Source of the DNA: Orbus hercynius | Lineage (GTDB): Bacteria; Pseudomonadota; Gammaproteobacteria; Enterobacterales; Orbaceae | Direction of reading: 5' to 3' | NCBI RefSeq assembly: GCF_003634275.1 | Contig: NZ_RBWY01000001.1 | Location: 865,955 to 929,954, forward strand | Length of the DNA stretch: 64,000 nt | Part shown: piece after piece, positions 37,443 through 49,240 of the stretch | How the letters are laid out: each line of letters opens with the position of its first letter | How positions within the stretch are numbered: position 1 is the stretch's first letter | The notes under the pieces: model-generated | Seen by the model: only the letters and a program-made list of their open reading frames with translations | Told to the model about the DNA's origin: nothing | Databases searched by the model: none | Program-made: the position numbers and the translations under genes

Positions 37443-37889
37443 TTATGCTTCAAATAGTGCTAAATATTCGCCATACCCTTGTTCAACTAAATCCTCTTTG
37501 GCAATAAACCGCAAAGCAGCAGAATTGATGCAATAGCGCAAGCCACCGAGTGCTTTAGGCCCGTCATTAAACACATGACCCAGATGTGAGTTAGCGCTTA
37601 ATGAACGGACTTCGATACGATTCATGCCATGACTTAGATCAGCTTTTTGGGTGATATTTTGTGGCTCAAGTGGCTGACTAAAACTCGGCCAGCCGCAGCC
37701 TGAATCAAATTTATCAAGTGAGCTAAATAGCGGCTCGCCAGAGACAATATCAACATACAAACCGGCTTGCTTATGTGAGTTGAACTCATTATCAAACGGC
37801 GGCTCAGTCCCATTTTTCTGCGTCACATAATATTGCACGGGCGTAAGCTGGGCGATGCGTTTTACTTTATTATCATGATTCATATTCAC
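37443..37889 (-). CDS. msrB: Peptide methionine-(R)-S-oxide reductase
   Basis: A 148-residue cytoplasmic enzyme repairing oxidised methionine (R form). The catalytic Cys is in [11 protein letters not shown], and SGCGWPSF and [10 protein letters not shown] are conserved. The two CxxC pairs that bind zinc in E. coli MsrB are absent here (SGEPLF and [10 protein letters not shown] instead), so this is the zinc-free type. It lies 35 bases ahead of phrB. Confidence 0.93.
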   Translation of the reverse strand: MNMNHDNKVKRIAQLTPVQYYVTQKNGTEPPFDNEFNSHKQAGLYVDIVSGEPLFSSLDKFDSGCGWPSFSQPLEPQNITQKADLSHGMNRIEVRSLSANSHLGHVFNDGPKALGGLRYCINSAALRFIAKEDLVEQGYGEYLALFEA

Positions 37890-37954
37890 TCCTAAAAAGT
37901 TATGTCAGTAGAAATGACGTTATAATAACCTAATATTATGGTGCTCAGCTGAAT

Positions 37955-38971
37955 TCATCGAATCGATGGTAATAACCAATTTGCCACCTGCTGTAGCTCA
38001 TGGTTAAATTCAGGAAATTGTGCCATCGTCTGTAAGAGGACCGTATTGACATCATCAACATTGTAACGATGTTTTGGTAATAAATCAGCCAGTACCTGAA
38101 TGGGTGCAAGGGTTAAACTATCACTAAAAATCTGGCAACGGCTAATCATGCCTTGTTCAACATCAAAATGGAGATCAATATTGCCCCAATTAAAACGCTC
38201 TTCTAAATGGTGACTAAATGATGGTGCGTGACCAAAATTCCACTCCCAGCTTGACTGCCGAGCAAATATTTCGGAAAATCCCGGCAGATCAGGTAAATGA
38301 TCCGGTGAAATTAATTCTGCTGTAACGTGCTGGCCATAATACTGACCAAAGTGCTTAATAATTGCCTGACAAACCAGCTCGTGACTAATCTGCGGTAAAT
38401 AATTTTTCAAATTAGTGACTCTGGCTCGAACCGAGGTAATTCCTTTAGCTTGCAGCTTTTTAGGATCAGGGTTTAAGTAATTGGTTAGCTTATTCAAATC
38501 GGCATCAAGTAAAATTGTACCATGATGAAATCCCCGATCGCGCGTCTCTTTATAGGCTGAACCAGAGATTTTTTTATCACCATCAGGCGTTTGCAGTACC
38601 AAATCATTACGACCTGTTGCCAATATCGACAATCCAAGTGAGTTTAGAGCATCGACAATAATTTGGGTTGATATCGCCTTATTATAGTGCACTTTACCAG
38701 CCATAAATGTAAAGCAGGTATTACCCAAATCATGAAAGACCGCACCACCACCACTGCTACGCCTAGCAAGCTTAATGCCATCAGCACTCATTTTATTGGT
38801 GTTACACTCTCGCCATGGGTTTTGTGCCCGACCAATAACCACCGTATTATCATTACGCCATAAAAACAGTACACATTGATTTGGCGGCATATGGTTAAAA
38901 ATGGTTTCCTCTACCGCCAGATTGAACCAAGGATCATAAGATTGAGACATTAATAAGCGTAATACAGACAT
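37955..38971 (-). CDS. lplA: Lipoate-protein ligase A
   Basis: A 338-residue enzyme that activates free lipoate with ATP and attaches it to 2-oxoacid dehydrogenase E2 subunits and the glycine cleavage H protein. The motif [20 protein letters not shown] and the lysine-containing [11 protein letters not shown] are present, and the small C-terminal domain is complete. Length matches E. coli LplA (338). It sits between msrB and the cytochrome gene. Confidence 0.94.
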   Translation of the reverse strand: MSVLRLLMSQSYDPWFNLAVEETIFNHMPPNQCVLFLWRNDNTVVIGRAQNPWRECNTNKMSADGIKLARRSSGGGAVFHDLGNTCFTFMAGKVHYNKAISTQIIVDALNSLGLSILATGRNDLVLQTPDGDKKISGSAYKETRDRGFHHGTILLDADLNKLTNYLNPDPKKLQAKGITSVRARVTNLKNYLPQISHELVCQAIIKHFGQYYGQHVTAELISPDHLPDLPGFSEIFARQSSWEWNFGHAPSFSHHLEERFNWGNIDLHFDVEQGMISRCQIFSDSLTLAPIQVLADLLPKHRYNVDDVNTVLLQTMAQFPEFNHELQQVANWLLPSIR

Positions 38972-38988
38972 ACCGTCGCTCTCATCGA

Positions 38989-39528
38989 TTAATGATTAAA
39001 CCAGCGATTAGGTAACATCGCTTTCAACACGTTATCTTTCACCCAAACATGATGATAGATAGCCGCTGCGATATGTAAAAGTAATAAGGCAATTAATAAA
39101 TATGCCCCAATGATATGCACCGAATGAAAAAAACGATGTACATCATTGCTCAGTGACAAATTACGTATTGAAATCAAACCCAGAAAATGGATCGAACGAC
39201 CACTCATAAGATACCCCGAAAGCGGTAAAATTAACAGCAGCAGATAAATGATGCCTTGTACAGCTTTAGATAATATTCGTTGAAATCGTTCATGTTTGGG
39301 CAACACTTCAGGTACACCATCTTTAATTACCACATAGATACGCCATATTGTGATACAAAAAACGATAATCCCCAGTGATTTATGCCAAGTAAATAGTTCA
39401 TTTTTGCCACCAAACAGGTGCGATAAGCTGTCTTTGGCCAGCGGCAGTGTAATCACAATTAGCACTAAAATAGCACTGATCCAATGAATCCATTTTTGCT
39501 TGCTTGAATAGGTCGGATAATTATTCAT
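38989..39528 (-). CDS. Cytochrome b561 family protein
   Basis: About 180 residues with four membrane helices. Candidate haem ligands are the His in [22 protein letters not shown] and [11 protein letters not shown]. Family members carry electrons from quinol, or scavenge superoxide, in the inner membrane. The open frame extends to 39693 but that overlaps msrA. I place the start at ATG 39528 (39534 is also possible), with CAGAG ahead. It comes 22 bases after msrA. Confidence 0.85.
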   Translation of the reverse strand: MNNYPTYSSKQKWIHWISAILVLIVITLPLAKDSLSHLFGGKNELFTWHKSLGIIVFCITIWRIYVVIKDGVPEVLPKHERFQRILSKAVQGIIYLLLLILPLSGYLMSGRSIHFLGLISIRNLSLSNDVHRFFHSVHIIGAYLLIALLLLHIAAAIYHHVWVKDNVLKAMLPNRWFNH

Positions 39529-39550
39529 AATCATTACTCTGTAATAAAAG

Positions 39551-40090
39551 TTATTTGTCATGCCAATGCTTAATAATAAAATCAGCACGGCCTGACAATT
39601 GTCGATAGCGGTTATAATGCGCCGGTTGTTTTTGATAAAAATTTTGATGCTCATGCTCAGCCGGATAAAATGACGTTGCCTGTTCAATAGCAACTTTAAT
39701 AGGCTGTGTAAATCGTTGACTCTGCTCTAAACGCTGCTTCGATGCTATCGCAGCGTGCTGTTGCGCTTGATTATGATAAAAAATCACCGGTCGATAACTG
39801 TCACCCCGATCGGCAAACTGCCCATTATCATCGGTTGGATCAATTTGCTGCCAAAAAATGTCGAGCAGCTGCTCGTAGCTAATTTTATCTGGGCAAAACG
39901 TGATTTCAACCGCTTCGGTATGACCGGTATCACCTTGACAAACTTGTCGATAGGTTGGATTTTTAAGCTCACCACCGGTGTAACCAGAGAGTACACTGAC
40001 CACACCCTCATATTGATCAAACGGTTTTACCATACACCAAAAACAGCCACCAGCAAACGTTGCTTTTTCTAACTGTGTCATCATTTTCAC
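39551..40090 (-). CDS. msrA: Peptide methionine-(S)-S-oxide reductase
   Basis: A 179-residue enzyme repairing the S form of methionine sulfoxide. The catalytic motif is AGGCFWC near the N-terminus, followed by [19 protein letters not shown] and the end [16 protein letters not shown]. It opens the run msrA, cytochrome b561, lplA, msrB, phrB on the minus strand. An alternative start is the ATG at 40081. Confidence 0.94.
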   Translation of the reverse strand: MKMMTQLEKATFAGGCFWCMVKPFDQYEGVVSVLSGYTGGELKNPTYRQVCQGDTGHTEAVEITFCPDKISYEQLLDIFWQQIDPTDDNGQFADRGDSYRPVIFYHNQAQQHAAIASKQRLEQSQRFTQPIKVAIEQATSFYPAEHEHQNFYQKQPAHYNRYRQLSGRADFIIKHWHDK

Positions 40091-40370
40091 CCCATTTTAA
40101 GTTAAAGGCCGATAGATACACTGCCCTGTTATTCTAACCACAAATTAGCCTAATGTCTTTAATTGTCATACTGATAATTGTCACTCATTAACCTCTGAGA
40201 ATTTAGCCTTCTTGCTTTGCATCAATTTTATTAATATCAATTTACAATAAAACATCATTCAATATGATAATTTTCTTCATTGCCACTAGAAAAAAGAGTA
40301 TATTATGCAGCCATATACTATCCCGTCTTACGCTTTTTAAGCAATCAGTGAATTAATAGAATAATCAATT

Positions 40371-42332
40371 ATGCGCTTTATCCCTCTTTTTTCTAAACCG
40401 ATTTTTACGCGTTCAATAATCTACTATGGCTTATGCTTAGCCTTTGCGTCTTGGTTTGCCTTTTTTATAGCAGTGATGATGAATTTACCAAATCCCTACT
40501 GGGCTGCTATGCCAGCTTGGGTGATCTTTCAGCCAACGCGAGGCTTGGTGCTAGAGCGAGCTATTTATCGATTTTTAGGGACCTTTATCGGCGCAGCCAT
40601 TGGGTTTGCCATTTTACTTATTCCCATTCACCCCATTTTACAGCTCATTGTCTTTACCCTATTAATTGGTATCACCACAACTTGTTCACATATTTTTAGA
40701 GGAACCATTGCTTATGGTTTTTTCACCACCGGCTTAACGACGGCGATTGTTATTATTCCCGCCATTATCTGGCCAAATGATACCATTCATTTAGCTATCT
40801 CGCGTGTGGTATGTACCTTTATTGGCTGCATCGTGGTCACGATTATTCTTGCGCTCTTTATCCCTAAATTTCCGCTACGTTCGTTTTATCAGCGTATCCA
40901 TTTACTCACTAGCGACGTGATTTTTTATGCTAATCAGGTCGTCACCTCAAATAGCAAAGAAGAGTGCCAGGACATCGAACAAACGCTGTTGGCAAGTATT
41001 AATGATATTAATGACAATGCAGCTGTTGCCGCAGCAGGTTCTATGCATAAAAATCGCAAACTGCGTTATATTGATGCTGTTATTGCGGCATCACTTGATG
41101 TCATGGCGGCAAGTCGGGCGATCTTAACACGCAATGAACGCGAGAACGTGCTACCACCTGAGTTTAGCGAAGAGCTGTTAAATTTATCTAAGCAGATGAG
41201 TCACAAGCACCCATTTTATCTTGAAGATACGGATTTTTTTACAAAATGGCAGTTAAATGACAGTCAGCTAAAACCAGAGATCAAGCGTTTACTTTATACC
41301 ATCGAACAGCTATTAGCCGCCGAACACGCGTTAATCCATAATATCGAAAGAACTCAAAATATTAATAAGCAAAATTACACTGCAACCTTATTACTACCAC
41401 ATCGAGATTGGCGCATGGCAATGAATATTGCCGCTATCACCTGTACAATTGTATTTTGTGTGAGTCTATCATGTTATTTTAGCCACACTCAGCTCGCTGA
41501 GCAAGTAGCCGTAGGTATTGGGATTTTTGCCATTGTGTTTGGTTCATTCCCGCTGCCTCAAGTCAATGCAGCAAAGCTATTCATTGGCGTATCAAGTGGT
41601 GTCATTGTGGCGATTGTGTATAGCTTTTTAGTGCAGCCTTATATTACGAGTGAATTTTGGCTTTTAGCTACATTGATTCCTTTCCTCATCTTTGGTGGAA
41701 TTTGCCGATCGCACCCCACAACAGCCATTCCCGCAATTGATGGTAATGTGGCGTTCTTTTTTGCCGGTCATATCGGTATGCCAGCTACAGATACCTTTAC
41801 GATATTAAGTACCGATTTGATTTATATTCTTTGTGCTGGCATCATTAGTGGTATCTTTATTTTGCTACCCCGTAAACCCGATAAACAAGCGCTAAATGCT
41901 ATATTATCGATACAGCGCGATCTTGATCGCATTATTGCTGCGCAAGATGCGGTAAGCAAAAACTGGTATGAACAATCAACCCGTCAGTTACTGCGGCTAA
42001 TGCTGCACCTGAGCCGAGCGGGTAAACTTGGCGATAATGCGCCAAATGGTTTATTATCAACACTCAATATTGGTTATGCCATTACCATGCTGCATGCCAA
42101 ACTTGAGCGCCCAGAGCTAGATCATACCAGCTATATTCAAATTAAAACGATTCTCTATATTTTATCGCTCAAACCGAAAGGCAATTTAACCATTATTAAC
42201 GAACTCAATAAACAAATTGAACACATTGAAAATGTTGAATTACGTCGAATTGCTGAAATGCTAATGGACTCACTGAATGAAAGCCAGCCGTTCTTTGATT
42301 ACATTAACGAGCTCAATAAAAAAATCCAGTAA
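40371..42332 (+). CDS. FUSC-family exporter, AaeB/YccS type
   Basis: A 653-residue inner-membrane protein made of two membrane blocks (about residues 15-165 and 345-500), each followed by a cytoplasmic domain. The N-terminal block has NPYWAAMPAWVIFQPTRG and RAIYRFLGTFIGAAIGFAIL, typical of aromatic-acid exporters such as AaeB. No membrane-fusion partner (AaeA type) lies beside it, so the substrate and complex are unknown. It is the larger of two FUSC proteins in this window. Confidence 0.85.
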   Translation: MRFIPLFSKPIFTRSIIYYGLCLAFASWFAFFIAVMMNLPNPYWAAMPAWVIFQPTRGLVLERAIYRFLGTFIGAAIGFAILLIPIHPILQLIVFTLLIGITTTCSHIFRGTIAYGFFTTGLTTAIVIIPAIIWPNDTIHLAISRVVCTFIGCIVVTIILALFIPKFPLRSFYQRIHLLTSDVIFYANQVVTSNSKEECQDIEQTLLASINDINDNAAVAAAGSMHKNRKLRYIDAVIAASLDVMAASRAILTRNERENVLPPEFSEELLNLSKQMSHKHPFYLEDTDFFTKWQLNDSQLKPEIKRLLYTIEQLLAAEHALIHNIERTQNINKQNYTATLLLPHRDWRMAMNIAAITCTIVFCVSLSCYFSHTQLAEQVAVGIGIFAIVFGSFPLPQVNAAKLFIGVSSGVIVAIVYSFLVQPYITSEFWLLATLIPFLIFGGICRSHPTTAIPAIDGNVAFFFAGHIGMPATDTFTILSTDLIYILCAGIISGIFILLPRKPDKQALNAILSIQRDLDRIIAAQDAVSKNWYEQSTRQLLRLMLHLSRAGKLGDNAPNGLLSTLNIGYAITMLHAKLERPELDHTSYIQIKTILYILSLKPKGNLTIINELNKQIEHIENVELRRIAEMLMDSLNESQPFFDYINELNKKIQ

Positions 42333-42446
42333 TGACTCAATAAGATAATACGGCAATATCCCTATTATCTTATTAACATTACCGCAGCGAACCAAACACA
42401 TATTGCTGATATTTTAATAGAATGAACATAAAATGATTAAAATTAA

Positions 42447-42474
42447 TTGACTGAAAAAAATTGCTTTATATAAT
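42447..42474 (+). promoter_or_regulatory. Promoter of the tRNA-Arg gene
   Basis: TTGACT (42447-42452) and TATAAT (42469-42474) are 16 bases apart, with the tRNA starting 30 bases after the -10 box. Confidence 0.75.
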
Positions 42475-42503
42475 ACGTCTCGTCATTAAGACATTTCACT
42501 TTT

Positions 42504-42580
42504 GTCTCCTTAGCTCAGTTGGATAGAGCAACGGCCTTCTAAGCCGTAGGTCACAGGTTCGAATCCTGTAGGGGACACCA
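42504..42580 (+). tRNA. tRNA-Arg (anticodon UCU)
   Basis: A 77-base cloverleaf with the 3' CCA encoded. The acceptor stem pairs GTCTCCT with AGGGGAC (one G-T). The D arm is AGCTCAGTTGGATAGAGC, the anticodon loop CTTCTAA gives UCU, and the T arm is ACAGGTTCGAATCCTGT. It reads AGA codons. Confidence 0.98.
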
Positions 42581-42746
42581 TTAATATCCTTGCCCTAAAT
42601 ACTCTCACTCTGTTCTTAATACTGCACTGGACGAACCTTAGGTTCGAGTAAAACCCTGCATCTAGATTAATAGATATTTATCATTTCGTTGGCTACGATG
42701 ACTAATAATGATAATACAAATTAGTAAATAATCAGCCGATAAATAT

Positions 42747-42770
42747 AAAAAAAGCCCCCTTTGGGGAGCC
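42747..42770 (-). terminator. Terminator of the small lipoprotein gene
   Basis: On the minus strand GGCTCCCC-AAA-GGGGGC is followed by seven T, 23 bases after the stop. Confidence 0.8.
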
Positions 42771-42793
42771 CGTTGTTAATTTGTTTGTACTAT

Positions 42794-43075
42794 TTAGTTA
42801 GTCATTTGGATAATTTCTTTATACGTTTTACCATCAATTTTTGATTTTAAAATATCAAACGCTTTGTCTTCATCGCCGTCTGCTTCATTGAAAGCCCCAA
42901 AACTAATTTTAAGCATTGAACCGGCAAACGCGGCTTTTTGTTCTGAATCTAACGTCTCTGCAATTTCTTTTACTGATTGTTCATAAGATTGTTCTGTTGA
43001 TGCATCGATCTTCTTATCACCGCAGGCGACTAATAAAAAACTCATTGCTAATACTGCTATAATTTTCTTAATCAT
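42794..43075 (-). CDS. Small lipoprotein, DUF6694 type
   Basis: A 93-residue protein with a lipoprotein signal peptide (MIKKIIAVLAMSFLLVAC; lipobox LVAC) and an acidic helical mature part (YEQSVKEIAETLDSEQKAAF). The pattern of repeated 'SEEQKAAF' and an 'INGKT'-like ending resembles the DUF6694 lipoprotein family, whose role is not known. It has its own terminator and no functional partner nearby. Confidence 0.75.
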   Translation of the reverse strand: MIKKIIAVLAMSFLLVACGDKKIDASTEQSYEQSVKEIAETLDSEQKAAFAGSMLKISFGAFNEADGDEDKAFDILKSKIDGKTYKEIIQMTN

Positions 43076-43334
43076 TATGCTTATCCTATATTATTTTAGC
43101 AGACACATTATACATGGTATAATGTAAACATAAATATATTCATTGCATATACTTGCAATCTTGTTTTCTGTTAGAGATTAACTGCCATTTTTTAGTTCAT
43201 TTCATAAAGCCATCGATCGATTGATTTAATAATTATACTGAGTCTGTTATATTGCACTAAAACGTAAAACAATCACATCAAGTCGCTTGTGATAAACGCT
43301 AGCGGTTAATTATTATTTTGGAATAATAGAAATT

Positions 43335-43661
43335 ATGATAAAGATTATTGGATTATTTATTCTGACAGCCTTAACTGAAATTTTAGGTTGTTATTTTGTT
43401 TACATCTATTTGAAAAAAGCCGCTTCCACTTGGTGTTTGACGCTTGCAGCGTTAAGTCTTATGGCATTTGCTTGGCTTCTCACGCTTCATCCGGAAGCGA
43501 GCGGCCGCATTTACGCAACATATGGTGGCATTTATATTGTCGTTTCACTCATTTGGCTTAGAGTGGTTGATAATGTCAAATTGTCTAGTTTTGATTTTGT
43601 TGGTGCTGCGATCATTTTACTTGGCACTGCAATTATTATTTCAGGCTGGCGTGCGCCATAA
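43335..43661 (+). CDS. ynfA: YnfA-family (UPF0060) small membrane protein
   Basis: A 108-residue protein with four membrane helices. TALTEILGCYFVYIYLKK, HPEASGRIYATYGGIYI and RVVDNVKLSSFDFVGA match YnfA, a homodimeric SMR-like transporter linked to drug efflux in some enterobacteria. It is a single gene facing a terminator shared with rluB. Confidence 0.92.
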   Translation: MIKIIGLFILTALTEILGCYFVYIYLKKAASTWCLTLAALSLMAFAWLLTLHPEASGRIYATYGGIYIVVSLIWLRVVDNVKLSSFDFVGAAIILLGTAIIISGWRAP

Positions 43662-43689
43662 ATAAAATGATAATTTTCGAACAATAAAA

Positions 43690-43712
43690 AGCCCCAGTGA
43701 TACGCTGAGGCT
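43690..43712 (-). terminator. Terminator after rluB
   Basis: On the minus strand AGCCTCAG and CTGGGGCT flank a 7-base loop, followed by TTTTT. It lies about 37 bases after the rluB stop. Confidence 0.75.
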
Positions 43713-43748
43713 GAGATAAATTGAGCGTAAAGCTGGCAACATAAAAAA

Positions 43749-44609
43749 CTATTTTTTATTCGCCTTTAAATTAACCGCTGGGCGCTTAGCATAAATACGT
43801 TTAGTCGGTTTCTTTTGCTGATCAACACTTAAGAAGGTTTTCTCTTCAGTTGATAAACTGACCAAATCACGTAGATAGTTAACCGCCGCCAGATCAAGCT
43901 CAGTCCAAGTTCCACGTGATAACCATTTTGGTAACGAGATATTGCCATAACGCACGCGAAGTAATCGGCTCACTTGCACTCCAACTGCTTCCCACATGCG
44001 TCTTACTTCACGGTTACGCCCTTCGGTGATAACCACATTGAACCATTTGTTGAGTCCCGCACCGCCTTGTGCACTAATCGATTTAAATGCTGCTGGACCA
44101 TCTTCAAGTTGTACGCCTTTTCTCAGCTGAAAAACTTGTTGATCAGTGACTTCGCCAAACACTCTTACCACGTATTCACGTTCAACTTCATTGCGTGGGT
44201 GCATTAAGCGGTTAGCCAGTTCGCCATCAGTAGTAAATAGCAGTAATCCAGAAGTATTAATATCCAAGCGACCAATATTGATCCAGCGCGCATTTTTTAA
44301 CTTCGGTAAATTAGCAAATACTGTTGCACGGCCATCAGGATCATTTTTTGAGCAGATTTCGCCCTCAGGTTTGTAATACGCTAATACACGACAAACGTCT
44401 TTATCTTTAGGTCTTACTGGCACTAAGTTACCACTGATTCGAATTTTCGGTTGCGTTCTCACATCAATTCGATCACCTAATGTGGCAATTTTACCATCGA
44501 CACTGATTTTTTTGGCGGCAATTAACGCTTCGATTTCTCGGCGGGAACCGTGACCTAAATTCGCCAATACTTTTTGTAGTTTTTCGGTATTATCATTGAG
44601 TTTTTTCAT
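43749..44609 (-). CDS. rluB: 23S rRNA pseudouridine(2605) synthase
   Basis: A 286-residue enzyme of the RsuA family. An N-terminal S4 RNA-binding domain (KLQKVLANLGHGSRREIEAL) is followed by the catalytic domain with GRLDINTSGLLLFTTDG (catalytic Asp), REYVVRVFG and EGRNREVRRMWEAVG. The C-terminal basic tail (KKPTKRIYAKRPAVNLK) is typical of RluB. It is last in the rnm-yciO-DUF3592-rluB run, matching the E. coli order except for the third gene. Confidence 0.92.
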   Translation of the reverse strand: MKKLNDNTEKLQKVLANLGHGSRREIEALIAAKKISVDGKIATLGDRIDVRTQPKIRISGNLVPVRPKDKDVCRVLAYYKPEGEICSKNDPDGRATVFANLPKLKNARWINIGRLDINTSGLLLFTTDGELANRLMHPRNEVEREYVVRVFGEVTDQQVFQLRKGVQLEDGPAAFKSISAQGGAGLNKWFNVVITEGRNREVRRMWEAVGVQVSRLLRVRYGNISLPKWLSRGTWTELDLAAVNYLRDLVSLSTEEKTFLSVDQQKKPTKRIYAKRPAVNLKANKK

Positions 44610-44647
44610 TTTTTCCTCGTTACCTTCACAGGTATCACTTTGATTGT

Positions 44648-45355
44648 TTACTTTATATTGGATAAAAAGCCAATATCCACATAATATCGATGCGGATTGT
44701 TTTCATCAATAAAAACGGGTATTGTCTCTTTGTTTATATAGGGCTCTGGATTGCACCAAATATTATCACTTTTAAAACGATAAACAGTATCAGGCGCTAG
44801 CCTATCTGTCCAGTAGCACATTATTACATATGGATAGCGCCCATTGACTTTAACTGATTTATCAATCTTGACAGACTCAATGGTTGCAGTAACGCATCTA
44901 CCATTATTTACCATATCACGTTTAAGCTTATTTTTTCTTCTGCTCAACCAAAAGAATATGATCCCAGCACCAAACAAAATTATGCCAAATAACCCTAGTG
45001 CAATCACCCCACCCCAAATAGCCATAAAATTATTAACCGCAGCATTATCTGGCTCAGCGGGATTATATAAGATCTCAATATGTTCGCCAATTTGATAGCT
45101 TGGTTCAACTGTCCCAACATTCGACTTAAATGTGACGGTTTGCCCAGTTTGATCAGTAAAGGTCAAAATCGGATAATAATAGCGCTTGTTTTCACCTTTG
45201 GTTGAGCTAGAAAATGAAGAGTGGTAGTCAATCACGCTGGCAACGGTTTGCTGCGAATTATTGACAAAAGACCACTGCTGCATAAATAAATATACTGTAG
45301 CGGCCAACAATAATATGCCTAACGCCAATATCAATAAAAACGATTTTTTCATCAT
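44648..45355 (-). CDS. DUF3592-containing membrane protein
   Basis: A 235-residue protein with a hydrophobic N-terminal helix (about residues 5-25), a DUF3592 beta domain (YYYPILTFTDQTGQTVTF, then IGEHIEILYNPAEPDNA), a second membrane helix (about 112-138) and a second, similar domain. The family has no known activity. It lies 18 bases after yciO and 38 before rluB, the place held by yciQ in E. coli. Confidence 0.8.
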   Translation of the reverse strand: MMKKSFLLILALGILLLAATVYLFMQQWSFVNNSQQTVASVIDYHSSFSSSTKGENKRYYYPILTFTDQTGQTVTFKSNVGTVEPSYQIGEHIEILYNPAEPDNAAVNNFMAIWGGVIALGLFGIILFGAGIIFFWLSRRKNKLKRDMVNNGRCVTATIESVKIDKSVKVNGRYPYVIMCYWTDRLAPDTVYRFKSDNIWCNPEPYINKETIPVFIDENNPHRYYVDIGFLSNIK

Positions 45356-45373
45356 TATCCTAAATAAGCTCGT

Positions 45374-45994
45374 TTATTCAAACGGTTTCGCATCACCACT
45401 ACCTCGGCGCACAATATCGGGGTAGTCATTGGTTAAATCAATTACCGTTGTCGGTTGCTCACCGATATAACAGCCATGGATAATGGCATCAAGCTGATGA
45501 CCAATTTGTTGCTCAATCTCTTCTGGATCGGACTGGGCAAAATCATCTTTTGGTAAAATCAGCGTGGTTGTCATAAGCGGTTGACCCAATAATTCTAGCA
45601 AACTCAAGTCAATCTTATTCTCAGGAATACGCAGACCAATTGTTTTACGCTTTTCATTCATTAAACGCCGTGGCACTTCTTTGCTTGCCTGTAAAATAAA
45701 CACGTAACGTCCTGGCGTATTATTTTTTAGTAATCGAAACGTAGAATTATCGACATGTGCATAAGCCGATAATTCCGATAAATCTCGACACATTAAGGTA
45801 AAATTATGATGCTTATCGAGATCGCGAATTTTACAAATACGATCTAAACCGGATTTGTTATCCAATAAACAGCCAATCGAGTAACCCGAATCGGTTGGAA
45901 ATGCAATCACCCCCTGATCTTTTAATATTTTTACCACTTGTTCAAGTAAACGTGTTTGTGGGTTATCAGGATGAATATAAAACATTTGAGCCAT
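45374..45994 (-). CDS. yciO: YciO, YrdC/Sua5-fold protein
   Basis: A 206-residue protein with the YrdC fold of threonylcarbamoyl-AMP synthases: VIAFPTDSGYSIGCLLDNK, KIRDLDKHHNFTLMCRDLSE and the PGRYVFIL stretch. YciO is a divergent relative of TsaC, and its tRNA-modifying role is less certain. It begins 24 bases after rnm. Confidence 0.9.
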   Translation of the reverse strand: MAQMFYIHPDNPQTRLLEQVVKILKDQGVIAFPTDSGYSIGCLLDNKSGLDRICKIRDLDKHHNFTLMCRDLSELSAYAHVDNSTFRLLKNNTPGRYVFILQASKEVPRRLMNEKRKTIGLRIPENKIDLSLLELLGQPLMTTTLILPKDDFAQSDPEEIEQQIGHQLDAIIHGCYIGEQPTTVIDLTNDYPDIVRRGSGDAKPFE

Positions 45995-46018
45995 AATATT
46001 ATCTCTTGTTATTACTGA

Positions 46019-46873
46019 TTAATCCGCAGTAGGCCAATTATACCAAATTGGTGTAACACTATCAGGTAAACGATGAGTTTTACCTAAATCCAAATAACTT
46101 ATCGCATCGTGAAAATCAGAGCCCTGTGATGCCAGTAAATTAAAATCATTGGCACATTTTGCCAGTAAATTAAGATCATCTAATGTTTGTCGACTTTGTG
46201 ATACTTCAATTCCATCCCCCGCACATTCTTTGAAATAGTGCATTAAAGTCCGCATTTTACTCAAGGTAAAGTCATATCGTGAGGGATGAGCTAATACCGC
46301 TTGTCCGGCTGATTGATGGATCACAGCAATCGCGTTATCAATGCTTGTCCATTTAGGTGCTACATAAGCATAACCCGATTTACCTAAGTATTTTTTGAAG
46401 GCACGGTTGATATCTTTAGCATAGCCTTTTGCTACTAAAAAACGGGCAAAATGAGCACGCGAAACAATATCCCCTTTGGCATAGATTTGAGCCTGTTCAT
46501 ACGCGTTATCAATACTGACTTTTTTTAATCGATAAGCTATCGCCTTTGCCCGCTCAATACGCTGATTTTCTTGCTCCGTTAATAACGTATTTAACGATGC
46601 GTTTTGCGTATCAATATTGAGACCAACGATATGCACTTCAGTATTTTTCCACAAGGTTGAAATTTCAACACCATTAATTAGTTCAAGCGGCAGCTGATGC
46701 GTAGCAATGTAATCACGTGCAGGTGCAAGACCTTGAATGGTATCGTGATCAGTAATGGCTAATACGTTAACTTGATTGTCTACCGCGCGCTGCACTAGCT
46801 GGCAAGGCGATAGTACGCCATCAGATGCGGTAGTATGTGAATGCAGATCATAAAGTTTTGTCAAACAAGTCAT
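46019..46873 (-). CDS. rnm: RNase AM / YciV, PHP-domain phosphoesterase
   Basis: A 284-residue metal-dependent 5'-to-3' exonuclease. PHP motifs are present: YDLHSHTTASDGVLSP, LAITDHDTIQG, GVEIS, and later AVLAHPSRYDF and SQGSDFHD, the last holding metal ligands. E. coli Rnm/YciV trims 5' ends of rRNA. It is first in the run with yciO, a DUF3592 gene and rluB, so several RNA-related genes are grouped. Confidence 0.92.
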   Translation of the reverse strand: MTCLTKLYDLHSHTTASDGVLSPCQLVQRAVDNQVNVLAITDHDTIQGLAPARDYIATHQLPLELINGVEISTLWKNTEVHIVGLNIDTQNASLNTLLTEQENQRIERAKAIAYRLKKVSIDNAYEQAQIYAKGDIVSRAHFARFLVAKGYAKDINRAFKKYLGKSGYAYVAPKWTSIDNAIAVIHQSAGQAVLAHPSRYDFTLSKMRTLMHYFKECAGDGIEVSQSRQTLDDLNLLAKCANDFNLLASQGSDFHDAISYLDLGKTHRLPDSVTPIWYNWPTAD

Positions 46874-47055
46874 TAAAAGTATACTTCTCAGTTTTTTACA
46901 CTATAATTGCGCACTAAAGTCAAATAATAACGACTCGATTATCGCAACTAGTAGCGCCGGATAAATAAAAGGTGATTCTTTGGATAATTAGGGTGTAATA
47001 TAGCACACAAAATTCGTTATTTCTCATTCTATCTTTAATCTTATACAGGTTTATT

Positions 47056-47451
47056 ATGCAAGCAAAAATTGAATCAGCCCAACAAGATACCTATTCAATC
47101 ATTGAAGAGCTGTTAAATGACGGTAGCGATCCTGATGCGCTTTATCTGATCGAACATCATATTTCAGCTACTGATTTTGACACACTGGAAAAAGTCGCCG
47201 TCGAAGCTTTCAAATTGGGTTATGAAGTGACTGATCCTGAAGATATGGATGATGAAGATAATCAAGAAGTGGTTTGCTGCGATGTGATTGCAGAGGTACC
47301 ATTAGATGCCGAACTTATTAATGCGCAAATTGCACAATTAATTGAATTAACAACTAAATTTGAGGTTAATTACGATGGTTGGGGAACGTACTTTGAAGAT
47401 GGTGAAGACGGCGATTTCGACGAAGATGATGAAGAAGAAACTTTACACTAA
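47056..47451 (+). CDS. rraB: Regulator of ribonuclease E activity B
   Basis: A 131-residue acidic protein that binds RNase E and alters mRNA decay. [34 protein letters not shown] and [13 protein letters not shown], with an Asp/Glu-rich tail, match RraB closely. It is a single gene, convergent with kdsA across a shared hairpin. Confidence 0.95.
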   Translation: MQAKIESAQQDTYSIIEELLNDGSDPDALYLIEHHISATDFDTLEKVAVEAFKLGYEVTDPEDMDDEDNQEVVCCDVIAEVPLDAELINAQIAQLIELTTKFEVNYDGWGTYFEDGEDGDFDEDDEEETLH

Positions 47452-47462
47452 CAACGCAATAT

Positions 47463-47488
47463 TTAAGTGCATCTTTTGATGCACTTAA
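47463..47488. terminator. Hairpin between rraB and kdsA
   Basis: TTAAGTGCATC and GATGCACTTAA form a perfect 11-base stem with a 4-base T loop. The flanking T-runs are weak. It probably ends both convergent genes. Confidence 0.65.
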
Positions 47489-47519
47489 TCATAACAACTG
47501 ACGAAAACTTATTAATAAC

Positions 47520-49236
<1,717 letters not shown>

Positions 49237-49240
<4 letters not shown>

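Noticed and set aside
42581-42660. A CGAACCTTAGGTTCG sequence after tRNA-Arg, resembling part of its T loop
   Set aside because: The likeness is under 10 bases and no integrase or second attachment copy is present, so no attachment site is claimed.
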